From Myxococcales bacterium (lineage in GTDB: Bacteria; Myxococcota; Polyangia; Nannocystales; Nannocystaceae), in contig JAEUJW010000077.1 in the NCBI GenBank assembly GCA_016793465.1, forward strand, positions 62,001 to 126,000: a stretch of DNA of 64,000 nt. The letters run 5' to 3'. A program made the translations under genes and the position numbers. Position 1 is the stretch's first letter, and each line of letters opens with the position of its first letter. Shown one piece after another: positions 9,545 to 19,966 of this stretch. The notes below the pieces were generated by a model. The model was not told where the DNA came from and searched no databases. It was given only the letters and a program-made list of their open reading frames with translations.

Positions 9545-9842
9545 TCAAGAGCGGCGCACGGCGGGGTGCATCCGCATCACGCGGCCCTGCGAGGGGGAGA
9601 AGCCGGCCGCCGTCGCCAGCGCGGGGCGCGGGTTCATGATGTTGTCGGCGGTGGTGTCGTCGAGGGTGTCGGCCTCGACCGTGTGGTAGAGGCCGAGCTG
9701 CACAGCTGGTTGATCTCGTCGCCGCGGCGCGCCGCCGAGAACACGACGTCCGGGGCGTCGACATCGGAGCCGACCTCGGCCGCGAGCTCGTCGCCGCCGT
9801 CGAACGCGACCTCGAGGTTGACCCGCTGGCCAGCGCCGATGG
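9545..9842 (-). pseudogene. frameshifted remnant of a matrixin-like secreted protein
   Basis: Two minus-strand pieces in different frames read as one protein. The upstream piece ends VVFSAARRGDEINQ and the downstream piece reads LGLYHTVEADTLDDTTADNIMNP, then GFSPSQGRVMRMHPAV and a stop (9545-9547). The break lies around 9690-9710, where a CAGCT...CAGCT near-duplication of about 8 nt can explain the shift. The ending looks like the C-terminus of matrixin-type metalloprotease-like proteins. No start codon or signal peptide can be joined to it. The flanks (9326-9544 and 9843-9976) show no other gene. Confidence 0.5.
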
Positions 9843-9976
9843 ATTCATCGGCCGGGCGTATACCTGCGATAGCCGAGGGGCGCTCGCGCGAGGCGCTGCA
9901 CCTCGACGCGAGCGCCGCACGTCCGCCGAGCGCGCCGCGTCCGGCCTCACAGCGACTGGTATAAGATGGGCGCGGC

Positions 9977-12900
9977 ATGTCGTCGGAGCGGCCCCCGAGC
10001 GGTTCGGACTCGACCATGGCGATCCGACCGGCGGACGAGCTCGGGCGCTCGACGCCCCCTGTCGTCCGCGCCGCCGACGACCGCGACGGCGCGGCGGTCG
10101 ACGCCGCCTCCGGCGACACGCAGCGCCTCTCGGTGTCGGTCGCGGCCCACGCCGCGACGCGGCGGTCGCTCGACAGCGGCCCGCCGGGCGACCCCGACGA
10201 GCTCCCGGAGCAGCCGGAGCGGATCGGCCGCTACCTCGTGCTCGAGCGGCTCGGCGCCGGCGGCATGGGCGTCGTGTTCGCGGCCTTCGACCCGGAGCTC
10301 GAGCGCAAGATCGCCATCAAGCTGATCCGCGGCCGCCGCGACCGCGAGGCCCTCGACCGGCTGCGGCGCGAGGCCATGGCGATGGCCCGGCTGTCGCACC
10401 CCAACGTGGTCGCCTGCTTCGACGTCGGCCGCTTCATGGGCCAGATCTGGGTGGCGATGGAGTTCGTGCGCGGCGAGACGCTGGGCCACTGGCTGAGGCG
10501 GGCCCCGCGGACCTGGCGCGAGGTGCTGGCCGTGTTCATCCCCGCCGGCCGCGGGCTCGCGGCGGCCCACGACGCCGAGCTCGTGCACCGCGACTTCAAG
10601 CCGGACAACGTGCTCGTGGACGTCGAGGGCCGCCCGCGGGTCACCGACTTCGGCCTCGCGCGCACCGCCCGCTCGACCGAGGTCGAGGCGACGAGCGCCG
10701 GGGCGGTCGAGCACCGCGAGCTCGAGGTGTCGGGCCTCGACGCGCCCCTCACCCAGCACGGCGCGCTGCTCGGCACCCCCGCGTACATGGCCCGCGAGCA
10801 GCACCTCGGCCTCGTCGCCGACGCGCGCACCGACCAGTTCTCGTTCTGCGCCTCGCTCTACCAGGCGCTCTACGGCCAGCTCCCGTTCGCCGGCAAGACC
10901 GTGCTCGAGCTCGCCGACAACGTCCTCCACGGCCGCGTCCGCGAGCCCCCGCGCGGCCGCAAGGTGCCCGCGTTCGTCCACCGGGCGGTCCTCCGCGGCC
11001 TGTCCGCCGAGCCAGCCCAGCGCTGGCCGAGCATGCACGACCTGCTGCGTACGCTCGGCCGCGACCCGGCGCGTACGCGTCGCCGCGCGCTCGTCGGCGG
11101 CCTCCTGCTCGCGCTCGGGGCCGGCGGCGCCGCGGCCGTGCTCGCCGGGCCCGGGCCCTGCGACGGCGCCGCCGCGCTCGCCGGCGCCTGGGACCCCGCG
11201 CGCAGGGCCGCCGTCGCCGCGGCCCTGCGCGCCACCGGGGTCGCGTACGCCGACGAGACGCTGTCCCGGGTGCAGGGCTCGCTCGACGGCTACGCCGCGG
11301 CCTGGTCCGACATGCACGTCCAGGCGTGCACGTCGCACCGGCGCGGCGCCCTCTCGAGCGAGCTGCTCGACCTCGAGATGGCCTGCCTCGACGCGCGGCG
11401 CGGCGAGCTCGTCGCGCTCGTCGAGGTCCTCGCGGGCGCCGACGTCGGCGTCGCCGAGCGCGCCGTCCAGGCCGCCGCCGGCCTGCCGCCGCTCGGCGGC
11501 TGCGCCGACGCGCGGGCGCTGCGGACCGGCGTCGACCCGCCGCCGGTCGACCAGGCGGCCGCCGTCGCCGAGGTCCGCGCGCGCATCGCCCGCGCCGCGG
11601 CCGAGGCCGCCGGCGGCCGCTACGGGGCCGCGGCCGAGCTCGCCGGGGCCGCCGTCGCCGCCGCTCACGACATCGGCTACCGCCCGCTCGTCGGTCAGGC
11701 GCAGCTGCGCCGCGCCGTGCTCGCGCGCAACGCCGGGGCCCCGGCGGCCGACTCCGAGGCGGAGCTCGTCGCGGCGTGGCGCGCCGGCCTCGCCACCCGC
11801 GACGACGAGCTCGCCGCCGAGGCCGCGGTCGAGCAGATCGCGACGGTCGGTCGCGACCAGGCCCGCCTCGCCGACGGCGAGCGCTGGGCCGCCGACGCCA
11901 GGGCGCTGCTCGACCGCCGCGGCCGCGTCGACGTGCTCGCCGCCCGCTTCGACCTGAACCTCGGGAACATGTACGTTCGGGCAGGTCGACTCGCGCAGGC
12001 GATCGCCAGCCTCGAACGCGCCGTCGAGCTGCGCGAGTCGGTCCTCGGCGCCGCGCACCCGGACGTGGCCGCCGCCCGCACCGCGCTCGGCGAGGCGCTG
12101 CGCCGCCAGGGCCGCCACGCCGAGGCGGCCGCGACCCACGAGCAGGCGCTGCGCGACACGGTCGCCGCGTTCGGCCCCGACCACCCGCAGGTCGCCGTCG
12201 CCCGCAACAACCTCGGCGTCGCCTACGGCTGGCTCGGGCGCCGCCGCGACGCCGTCGCCGAGTTCGAGGCCGCGATCGCCATCCGCGAGCGCGCGCTCGG
12301 CCCCGACCACCCGCAGGTCGCGTCCTCCCGCAGCAACCTCGCCTCGGAGCTGATCGAGCTCGGCCGGCTCGACCGGGCCGAGGCCGAGCTGCGCCGCGCG
12401 ATCGACACCCTCGAGCGCCGCGTCGGACGTCACCCCGACCTCTCCAACGCCCAGAACAACCTCGGCAACCTCTACTTCGCCCAGCGGCGCCACGCCGACG
12501 CGCTCGCCGCCTACAGCGCCGCCCTGGCCACCGACGCCGCGCTGCTCGGCGAGGACTCGCTCGACGCCTCCATCACCCGCAACAACGTCGGCACCGCCCT
12601 GTGGCAGCTCGGCCGCCATGACGACGCCGAGCGCGAGCTCCGGCGCGCGCTCGCCGGCCTCGAGGCGGGCCTCGGCCGCGACAGCCCGCAGGTCGCCTTC
12701 CCGCTGCTCGGCCTCGGCGCCGTGCTGCTCGATCAGGGCCGGGTCGCCGAGGCCGTCGTCGCGCTCACCCGCGCGAGCGAGCTGGCGGACGAGCAGGACA
12801 GCGCGCCGCTCCGCGCGTTCGCCCGCGCCGAGCTCGCGCGCGCGCGCCTGGCCGCGGACCCGCGACCGACCCGCGCCGCCCGGGCCGACGCGCGCCGCGA

Positions 12901-13015
12901 CGTCGAGGCCGCGCTCGCCGACCTGCGCGCCGGCGGCCCGCTGTTCGGCTACGCGAGCGATCGCGCCGAGGCCTTCCTGCGTGGGCTCGACGACGCGACG
13001 GCGCGTCAGCCATAG
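9977..13015 (+). CDS. Ser/Thr protein kinase with C-terminal TPR repeats
   Basis: A 1012-residue protein. After ~80 disordered residues, the kinase domain (~84-365) has GAGGMGVVF, IAIKLIRG with the ATP-binding Lys, HRDFKPDNVLV and DFGLART. The sequence GTPAYMAREQ replaces the usual APE-type motif. A hydrophobic segment at ~371-392 (ALVGGLLLALGAGGAAAVLAG) anchors it. Residues ~590-970 hold kinesin-light-chain-like TPRs (LGPDHPQVAVARNNLGVAYGWLG and relatives) that probably bind partner proteins. This is the standard layout of the large myxobacterial kinase family; a second one lies at 40205-43015. Partners are not encoded nearby. Confidence 0.93.
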   Translation: MSSERPPSGSDSTMAIRPADELGRSTPPVVRAADDRDGAAVDAASGDTQRLSVSVAAHAATRRSLDSGPPGDPDELPEQPERIGRYLVLERLGAGGMGVVFAAFDPELERKIAIKLIRGRRDREALDRLRREAMAMARLSHPNVVACFDVGRFMGQIWVAMEFVRGETLGHWLRRAPRTWREVLAVFIPAGRGLAAAHDAELVHRDFKPDNVLVDVEGRPRVTDFGLARTARSTEVEATSAGAVEHRELEVSGLDAPLTQHGALLGTPAYMAREQHLGLVADARTDQFSFCASLYQALYGQLPFAGKTVLELADNVLHGRVREPPRGRKVPAFVHRAVLRGLSAEPAQRWPSMHDLLRTLGRDPARTRRRALVGGLLLALGAGGAAAVLAGPGPCDGAAALAGAWDPARRAAVAAALRATGVAYADETLSRVQGSLDGYAAAWSDMHVQACTSHRRGALSSELLDLEMACLDARRGELVALVEVLAGADVGVAERAVQAAAGLPPLGGCADARALRTGVDPPPVDQAAAVAEVRARIARAAAEAAGGRYGAAAELAGAAVAAAHDIGYRPLVGQAQLRRAVLARNAGAPAADSEAELVAAWRAGLATRDDELAAEAAVEQIATVGRDQARLADGERWAADARALLDRRGRVDVLAARFDLNLGNMYVRAGRLAQAIASLERAVELRESVLGAAHPDVAAARTALGEALRRQGRHAEAAATHEQALRDTVAAFGPDHPQVAVARNNLGVAYGWLGRRRDAVAEFEAAIAIRERALGPDHPQVASSRSNLASELIELGRLDRAEAELRRAIDTLERRVGRHPDLSNAQNNLGNLYFAQRRHADALAAYSAALATDAALLGEDSLDASITRNNVGTALWQLGRHDDAERELRRALAGLEAGLGRDSPQVAFPLLGLGAVLLDQGRVAEAVVALTRASELADEQDSAPLRAFARAELARARLAADPRPTRAARADARRDVEAALADLRAGGPLFGYASDRAEAFLRGLDDATARQP

Positions 13016-13144
13016 TCCGCGTCGATATCAGCGATGCACCGGCGCCGTGGTCCGCCGACCCCGCCCGCGACGCAAACACCGGCGAAGAAACTGGACATGC
13101 ACGGCTCTCGCCGCGCGCGTCCGCCGGCCGCTCTCCGAGACACC

Positions 13145-13723
13145 ATGGCTTCACTGACCCGACGCTCCCTCTCGTCGGCCGCGCTCGCCGCGGCCGTCCT
13201 GCTCCTCCCCGCCTGCGACGAGCCCGACGGCGGCCCGGTCGACGGCACGTACATCGCCCGCGTCGACGAGACGCTGATCGCCATCGTCGTCTCGACCACG
13301 GACGAGCTGACCTCCGCCTACGCCTGCGACGGCCGCGAAGGGGTCGACGCCCCGTCCGCCGCGTGGTTCGCGGCCGACCGCGACGGCGACACCGTCGAGC
13401 TCACCGGCAAGCGCGGCGCGCTGACCGTGCGCTTCGACGGCGAGCTCGCCGTCGGCGAGCTGCGCCTCGACGGCGCCGAGCCCCGGACCTACGAGGCCGC
13501 GCTCGCGTCGACCGGCGCGCTGCTGTGGGGCCACTCGGAGACGGAGGATATGCTCGGCGGCTGGATCTTCGCCGACGACGGCACCCAGCGCGGCGCCGTG
13601 ATCAAGCGCCTCACCGGCGACGTCGCCGCGTCCTCGCTGACCGACCAGTCGGTCTCCTCGGCGACGTTCGGCGCGTCGATGCTGAAGATCAAGCCGATGC
13701 TCACCCCGACCGTCGTCCCGTGA
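13145..13723 (+). CDS. small hypothetical lipoprotein
   Basis: A 192-residue protein starting at ATG 13145; an in-frame ATG at 13034 would add a Pro/Arg-rich tail in front of the signal peptide and is unlikely. The signal peptide LSSAALAAAVLLLPAC contains a lipobox. The mature part is a compact beta-rich domain (GTYIARVDETLIAIVVSTTDEL, LTVRFDGELAVGELRLDG) reminiscent of small SH3-like or lipocalin-like domains. No family was recognised. It follows the kinase at 9977 on the same strand by 129 bp. Confidence 0.7.
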   Translation: MASLTRRSLSSAALAAAVLLLPACDEPDGGPVDGTYIARVDETLIAIVVSTTDELTSAYACDGREGVDAPSAAWFAADRDGDTVELTGKRGALTVRFDGELAVGELRLDGAEPRTYEAALASTGALLWGHSETEDMLGGWIFADDGTQRGAVIKRLTGDVAASSLTDQSVSSATFGASMLKIKPMLTPTVVP

Positions 13724-13801
13724 TCCCCGCGTGCCGAGGGCGCGGCTCGACCAGGCGGTGTCGACGCCGTGTCCCGTCGAGCGGCGCGGGCCGCGTCCGG
13801 G

Positions 13802-16150
13802 TCAGCGCGGCGGGTGCTCGGCGCGGTAGTCGCGGATCCAGCGGCCGAACAGCGGGAAGGCGATCGCGGGCGCGCCGTCGTGGAGGTCGACGAACCACTG
13901 CTCGCGCAGCACGCGGAAGGTGCCGGTCTCGGGGTCGACGGGCTGGCCGTCGGCGAGGGCGCGCATGAGCGACTTCTCGGCGGGGTCGAAGGCGTCCCAC
14001 AGGTACGTGAAGAGGGCGCCCTCGGCGATCTTGATCACGCCGTCGATCGCGCGCTCGACGTCGTGCGCGGTGGCCACGCGGCGCCTGTCTTTTAATAGGC
14101 GCTGGACGACCTCCTTGCCGACGGCCTGAATTAAAAACGGGTGGCGTCCGGTGTGGGCGAGGATCGTGCGGGCGGCGGCTTCGTCGAAGACCTCGGGGAA
14201 GGTCGGGACGGGGCGGCAGAGCAGGGCCTCGGCGTCGTCGGGCGCGAGCGGCCCGAGCGTGCGCGGGAGGACGCTAATTAAACGGTCGACCCAGGCGGGG
14301 CCGAGCTTGGGGTTGGCGAGCGGGTGGGCGCTGACGAGGAGCAGGCGGATCCGCCGCAGCTTGTCGCCGGCGGCGCGCACGAAGTCGAGGAAGGTCAGGT
14401 CGCTGCGACCCTCGTTGACGGCGAGCTGCAGGCCCTCGACCTCGTCGATCGCCACGAGGGCGCGATGGTCGAGGCGCGCGAGCTCCTGGTCGACAGCGAG
14501 CATCCAGGCGAGGGCGGAGCGCCAGGCGTCGGTGATCGTGCCCTCGGGGAGGTTGATGCCGGCGACCTTCGAGAGCTGCGCGGCGAGCTCGTCGACGACC
14601 CAGCGATGCGGGGTGCGGGCGTACTCGTGGCCCGAGAGCTCCTGGAAGCCGCAGACCACGATCGTGGTCGCCGTGCCGAGGTAGATCGGCAGCATGGCGA
14701 GCAGCGAGGTCTTGCCCATGCGCCGCTGGCCGACGAGGTAGAGCACGCCGCGCTGCGCGTCGTCGAGGTCGCGGTCGATAATATTAATAAGGTCACGGCG
14801 GGCGCGGAACAGCTGCAGCTCCTCGGGGTCGCTGGGGTTCAACGGCGGGCCGACGATGAAGACGTTGGGGATCTCGGGGTCGACCTCCATGAGCCGCGTG
14901 AGGGCGTGGCGCTGGCGGGCGATGACCTGCGACCAGGCGTCGGCGACGGCGTGCAGGAGCGACGCGCGGTGATCGTGGGTCGGCGCGGCGAGGTAGGAGC
15001 GCTTAATTTCGTCGATCTGCCTGGCGGCCTTTTCGAATAGGCCGGCGCGGCGGCGCTGGCTGCCGCCGCTGGCGGCCGCGTGCATGTCGGTGGCGGCGGT
15101 GATGAATTTTATCAATGGGTCGTCGGTCGGGATGGCGGTGTAGGCCGGGTAGAAGTTGCCCTTGAGGTCGATGACGCGCTGCCAGTTGGCGGTCTCGGCG
15201 GCCTGGCGCAGGGCGCGGGCCTGCAGCTCGTCGAAGGCCCGCTGGGCGGGCCGCCTCTGGGCGATGGTGGTCGAGGCCTCGTCGATCAGCTGGCGCGCGA
15301 GGTTGGGGCTGTGCTCGGCGAGGCCGATGAACACGCGCTCGAGGCGGGGCAGCGGGAAGCGGATGAGGTCGTGGTGGCGATACGGCAGCCAGCGCGCCGC
15401 ACGTACGCCGCGCGCCGGATCGCGGGCGACGGCGGCGATGCGAGCGACCACGAGGCTCTCGATGGGATAGAGATACAGGCGGTACAGAGTGGCCAGATAT
15501 CCGCCGATGAACGCGAGGATGGCTGCGAGCCCGGACGCGCCCCCGTAGGGTAGGGCGAGCCCAGTGCCCACGAGCATCGAGACGAGCACCAGCAGGACCC
15601 AGTGACGGTTGTAGCTGCGCGCTCCCGTCGTCAGCGCCGAGAGGGCGTCCAGAAAGGTGCCGAGGAGCAGCCCGAGCGCCAGACCCGACAGGGCGCTCGC
15701 GGTCAGCGTGGAGACGGCCAGGGCCGAAATGGCGACGCCGGAATAGTATGTGACGATCAGAACGAGCGTCATCCACAGTGCGAGCCGCAGGGCCAACTGC
15801 AAGCTGAACGCGACGCCGATCCATCCGACATAAAGCGCGCAGGACAACGCCACCACGACGAGGGCGTCCGACACGGAGATCCCGGCGAACGCGGAGAACA
15901 CCAGGGCGAGCGGATAGAGCGGGAACCAGAGGGCGAGGTGAGGCAGGAGCCGAGGTAGCAGACAGCGCAGGCGAGGGTCGCCGAGCTCCCACCTCTCGCG
16001 GAGGTACGTAAAGAGACCGTCTTTCCACCCCCATTCGTCGAACATGCGACGGAGCTTGCGGGGCTGCATGTACAGCAGCCAGGCGAGGCGTGGTGTCGAG
16101 GGGACTTCGGGGAGCGGGGCGAGGGCGGTCTCAGGGTCGGGAGCGGACAT
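13802..16150 (-). CDS. polytopic membrane protein with nSTAND/AAA-type ATPase domain (partner of SIR2 protein)
   Basis: A 782-residue protein. Residues ~60-235 contain six to eight hydrophobic helices. The region 240-430 is helical and soluble. The ATPase module follows the pattern seen in nSTAND proteins: NVFIVGPPLNP entry, Walker A VGQRRMGKTSLL (~473-484), Walker B LVAIDEVEGL (~565-574) and a sensor-like LLLVSAHP. The C-terminus (~690-782) looks like a winged helix (LFTYLWDAFDPAEKSLMRALADG) and matches the C-terminus of the SIR2 protein upstream. Its ATG lies 20 nt inside the end of that gene, so the two are co-translated. Several codons are unusually AT-rich (for example 14778-14790). Probable role: membrane-anchored NTP-hydrolysing signalling or effector partner in a defence system. 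Confidence 0.8.
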   Translation of the reverse strand: MSAPDPETALAPLPEVPSTPRLAWLLYMQPRKLRRMFDEWGWKDGLFTYLRERWELGDPRLRCLLPRLLPHLALWFPLYPLALVFSAFAGISVSDALVVVALSCALYVGWIGVAFSLQLALRLALWMTLVLIVTYYSGVAISALAVSTLTASALSGLALGLLLGTFLDALSALTTGARSYNRHWVLLVLVSMLVGTGLALPYGGASGLAAILAFIGGYLATLYRLYLYPIESLVVARIAAVARDPARGVRAARWLPYRHHDLIRFPLPRLERVFIGLAEHSPNLARQLIDEASTTIAQRRPAQRAFDELQARALRQAAETANWQRVIDLKGNFYPAYTAIPTDDPLIKFITAATDMHAAASGGSQRRRAGLFEKAARQIDEIKRSYLAAPTHDHRASLLHAVADAWSQVIARQRHALTRLMEVDPEIPNVFIVGPPLNPSDPEELQLFRARRDLINIIDRDLDDAQRGVLYLVGQRRMGKTSLLAMLPIYLGTATTIVVCGFQELSGHEYARTPHRWVVDELAAQLSKVAGINLPEGTITDAWRSALAWMLAVDQELARLDHRALVAIDEVEGLQLAVNEGRSDLTFLDFVRAAGDKLRRIRLLLVSAHPLANPKLGPAWVDRLISVLPRTLGPLAPDDAEALLCRPVPTFPEVFDEAAARTILAHTGRHPFLIQAVGKEVVQRLLKDRRRVATAHDVERAIDGVIKIAEGALFTYLWDAFDPAEKSLMRALADGQPVDPETGTFRVLREQWFVDLHDGAPAIAFPLFGRWIRDYRAEHPPR

Positions 16151-17993
16151 AGTCCTCCCAGACCTTGCCGTTGAGGGCGTAGCCGGCGGGCGTCTCGACG
16201 AGCAGGCCGCGGTGGCACAGGTCGGCGGCGTCGCTGCGCTCGCGGGACGAGAGCGCGGCGTCGCCGTCGGCGATCTTTTTTAATAATTTTTGCTCGGCGG
16301 GGTCGCGGTCCCACCACAGGTCGAAGATGCCTGCGGCCCAGCTCGGGAGGTCGCGCATGGCCTGGTCGGGGTCGTCCCACTCGGCGTCGCAGAGGCGGTA
16401 GACGAGGCGGGGCAGGGTGCCGGTGAGGGCCATCGCGGCGGGGGCGCGGTCGGGGCCGAGGCGGGCCTCGTAGGCGCTGCGGACGACGTCGACGTCGAGG
16501 GCGCCGGCGTAGATCTTGCGGGCGTCGTTGAGGAACTGCGAGGTCAGGCCGCTGTGCTGGAACAGCGGGCCGAGCGGCGCGCGCGAGACGGAGATCCAGT
16601 GGATGTCGCCAGCCTGGACGCGGCGACGGAGCTCGGCGAAGAAGCCCTCGGTGAAGAGGTGGCCGTCGCGGGCCAGGGCCTCGGCGTCGTCGAGCAGGAC
16701 CCACACGTTGCGCAGCAGGTCGAGGCAGCGGACGGCGTCGTCGGTGGTGGGGACCGAGCGCTCGCGGTGGATCTCGCGGTCGACCTCGGCGTAGCGGCCG
16801 GCGGCCTCGGCGATGCGCAGGACCAGGCCCTTCGCGCTCGGCCCCGAGTCGCGCGCGCTGACCACGGCGAACTGCATGTGCGTGCCGACGTTGCCGCGCA
16901 GCCAGCGGAGCAGGCGGCTGCGCTTCATGTGCGGCTCGCCGAGGATCTCGACCGCGTGGCCGCTGTCGAGGGCCCTCTGCAGCTCGTCGCACACGGCCTC
17001 ACGGCCGAGCAGCTCGCCCTCGCCGTCGAAGGCGGCGCGCAGCTTGGGCAGCACGACGTTGCAGTCGACGCCGGCGAAGCACGCGAAGCGCTCCCGGTAG
17101 GGCTCGAGCAGCCTGAGCTGTTTGGCGTAGTTGCTCTCGATCTTCTTGGGGTCGGTCTCGTAGAAGCACCAGACGATGTCGGGCCTCGCGGTGGTGTCGG
17201 CGCCGAGCTCGGCGAGCGTCTCGGTGATGACGTCGTCCCAGCCGCCGTAGCCGAGCACGACGAGGGTGACCTCGCCGAGCAGCCGGGCGAGCGAGGCCCT
17301 CAGGGCGGCGCGCCCGAGGGTGAGCGGGCCGGGGGTGTGCAGGGTGTCGGAGCGCCACAGGCCGTGCAGGTGCACGACGGAGGCGGCCACCGGGTCGGCC
17401 ACGGGGAGGGCGCCGTCGCCGAGGAGCTCGACGGCGGAGGCCTGACCGCCGGCGCCGCGGATGGCGACCTCGATCAGCGGGTCGAAGTTGGTGGTGAGGA
17501 CGACGCGGGCGACGCGATCGTCGTGATGCGCGACGAGCTGACCCAGCGCCTTGATCCCCGGCCCGAGGTGCCAGCCGGCGGCGCTGCGCTCGAGGGCGGC
17601 GAGGGCCCTCGTGTCGCGGACATCGACGCTCGTCGGCGGGTTGCGGGCCCTCAGGACGGCGTCGCGGATGACGGCGTTCATCGCGTCGGCGCCGCCGCCG
17701 AGGGCTCTCAGCTGCTGGAAGGCGGTCTGGTAGCGGGCGCCGCCGTCGGCGCTCTTGACCGCCTGATCGAACGTCTGCAGGCGTTTGCGGGCCTTGATCG
17801 CGTCTGCGTGCGACAGGCCGTCCGGGCTGAAGCGGGCCCGGATCAGGTCGACCATGGCGGCGACGCCGGCGACGCCGGGAGCGCCGGGCTTGCTCGGCAT
17901 GGTCAGGGCGGAGCCGACGAGGAACAGCAGCGGTCGGCCGCCGCTGTCGAGGCGCTGGACGAGGTCGTCGGAGGAGTGGAAGGTGAAGCCCAC
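16131..17993 (-). CDS. SIR2-family NAD-binding domain protein with degenerate NTPase region
   Basis: A 620-residue protein from a GTG at 17993, chosen because the SIR2 fold begins immediately after it; no strong ribosome-binding site is visible. Residues 1-320 are SIR2-like: FLVGSALT nucleotide loop (~25-31), LTTNFDPLIE (Asn169, Asp171), HLHG (208-211) and VVLGYGGWDD (246-254). Residues ~325-520 align with a STAND-type region, but the P-loop is decayed (LGEPHMKRSRLL, no GK[ST]) while a Walker-B-like strand VWVLLDDAEAL remains. The last ~65 residues (WWDRDPAEQKLLKKIADGD) resemble the C-terminus of the ATPase encoded downstream, which overlaps this gene. SIR2 domains in such fusions usually deplete NAD+ during phage infection. 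That role here is an inference. Confidence 0.8.
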   Translation of the reverse strand: MGFTFHSSDDLVQRLDSGGRPLLFLVGSALTMPSKPGAPGVAGVAAMVDLIRARFSPDGLSHADAIKARKRLQTFDQAVKSADGGARYQTAFQQLRALGGGADAMNAVIRDAVLRARNPPTSVDVRDTRALAALERSAAGWHLGPGIKALGQLVAHHDDRVARVVLTTNFDPLIEVAIRGAGGQASAVELLGDGALPVADPVAASVVHLHGLWRSDTLHTPGPLTLGRAALRASLARLLGEVTLVVLGYGGWDDVITETLAELGADTTARPDIVWCFYETDPKKIESNYAKQLRLLEPYRERFACFAGVDCNVVLPKLRAAFDGEGELLGREAVCDELQRALDSGHAVEILGEPHMKRSRLLRWLRGNVGTHMQFAVVSARDSGPSAKGLVLRIAEAAGRYAEVDREIHRERSVPTTDDAVRCLDLLRNVWVLLDDAEALARDGHLFTEGFFAELRRRVQAGDIHWISVSRAPLGPLFQHSGLTSQFLNDARKIYAGALDVDVVRSAYEARLGPDRAPAAMALTGTLPRLVYRLCDAEWDDPDQAMRDLPSWAAGIFDLWWDRDPAEQKLLKKIADGDAALSSRERSDAADLCHRGLLVETPAGYALNGKVWEDYVRSRP

Positions 17994-18052
17994 GATCGCC
18001 GAGTGTACCCCGCGGCGCGCGCGCGTGGGCCTCGCCGCGCGGGCCGGCCGCT

Positions 18053-18400
18053 TCAGGTCGTGGGCGCGGCGCAGACCGTCGAGCGCACGAGGAAGCGGAC
18101 GCCCTCGGGGGCCTCGAGCGAGAAGCCGGCGCCGCGGCCGGGCACCACGTCGAGGCGCAGGCGGGTGTGCTTCCACAGGGCGTGCTGGTCGGCGGCCATG
18201 TAGAACGGGCAGCCGTCGACGGTGCCGAGCAGCACGTCGCTCTGGCCGACGCGGAACTCGCCGTCGGGGTAGCACATGGGCGCGCTGCCGTCGCAGCACC
18301 CGCCGCTCTGGTGGAACATCAGCGGGCCGTGGCGCGCGCGCAGCCTGGCGATCAGGTCGAGCGCGGCCCGGGTGGCGGTGACGGCGGGTTCGGCGGTCAT
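18053..18400 (-). CDS. DUF779 family protein
   Basis: A 115-residue protein with the DUF779 hallmark MFHQSGGCCDGSAPMCYP and a C-terminal FLVRSTVCAA. DUF779 genes are regularly found beside ExaC-type aldehyde dehydrogenases. Here the ATG lies one base after the dehydrogenase stop, so the two form an operon. The conserved Cys cluster suggests a metal or redox role. Its biochemical function is not established. Confidence 0.9.
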   Translation of the reverse strand: MTAEPAVTATRAALDLIARLRARHGPLMFHQSGGCCDGSAPMCYPDGEFRVGQSDVLLGTVDGCPFYMAADQHALWKHTRLRLDVVPGRGAGFSLEAPEGVRFLVRSTVCAAPTT

Positions 18401-18401
18401 G

Positions 18402-19922
<1,521 letters not shown>

Positions 19923-19950
19923 GCGGGTGGTCTCCGTGGGCGGCCCCGTG

Positions 19951-19966
19951 TGCAACGGGCGCGCCA
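19951..19966 (-). promoter_or_regulatory. sigma-54 (-24/-12) promoter of the aldehyde dehydrogenase operon
   Basis: Read on the minus strand the site is TGGCGCGCCCGTTGCA. It has the invariant GG and GC dinucleotides at the correct spacing and fits the TGGYRYRNNNNTTGCW consensus. Transcription would begin about 12 nt downstream, leaving a short leader that contains the GGAG ribosome-binding site. The divergently encoded sigma-54 activator strongly supports the call. Confidence 0.8.

Noticed and set aside
9947..12619. A long minus-strand frame opposite the kinase at 9977-13015
   Set aside because: It is an antisense shadow of a clearly recognised kinase; composition is repetitive and no family pattern is present.
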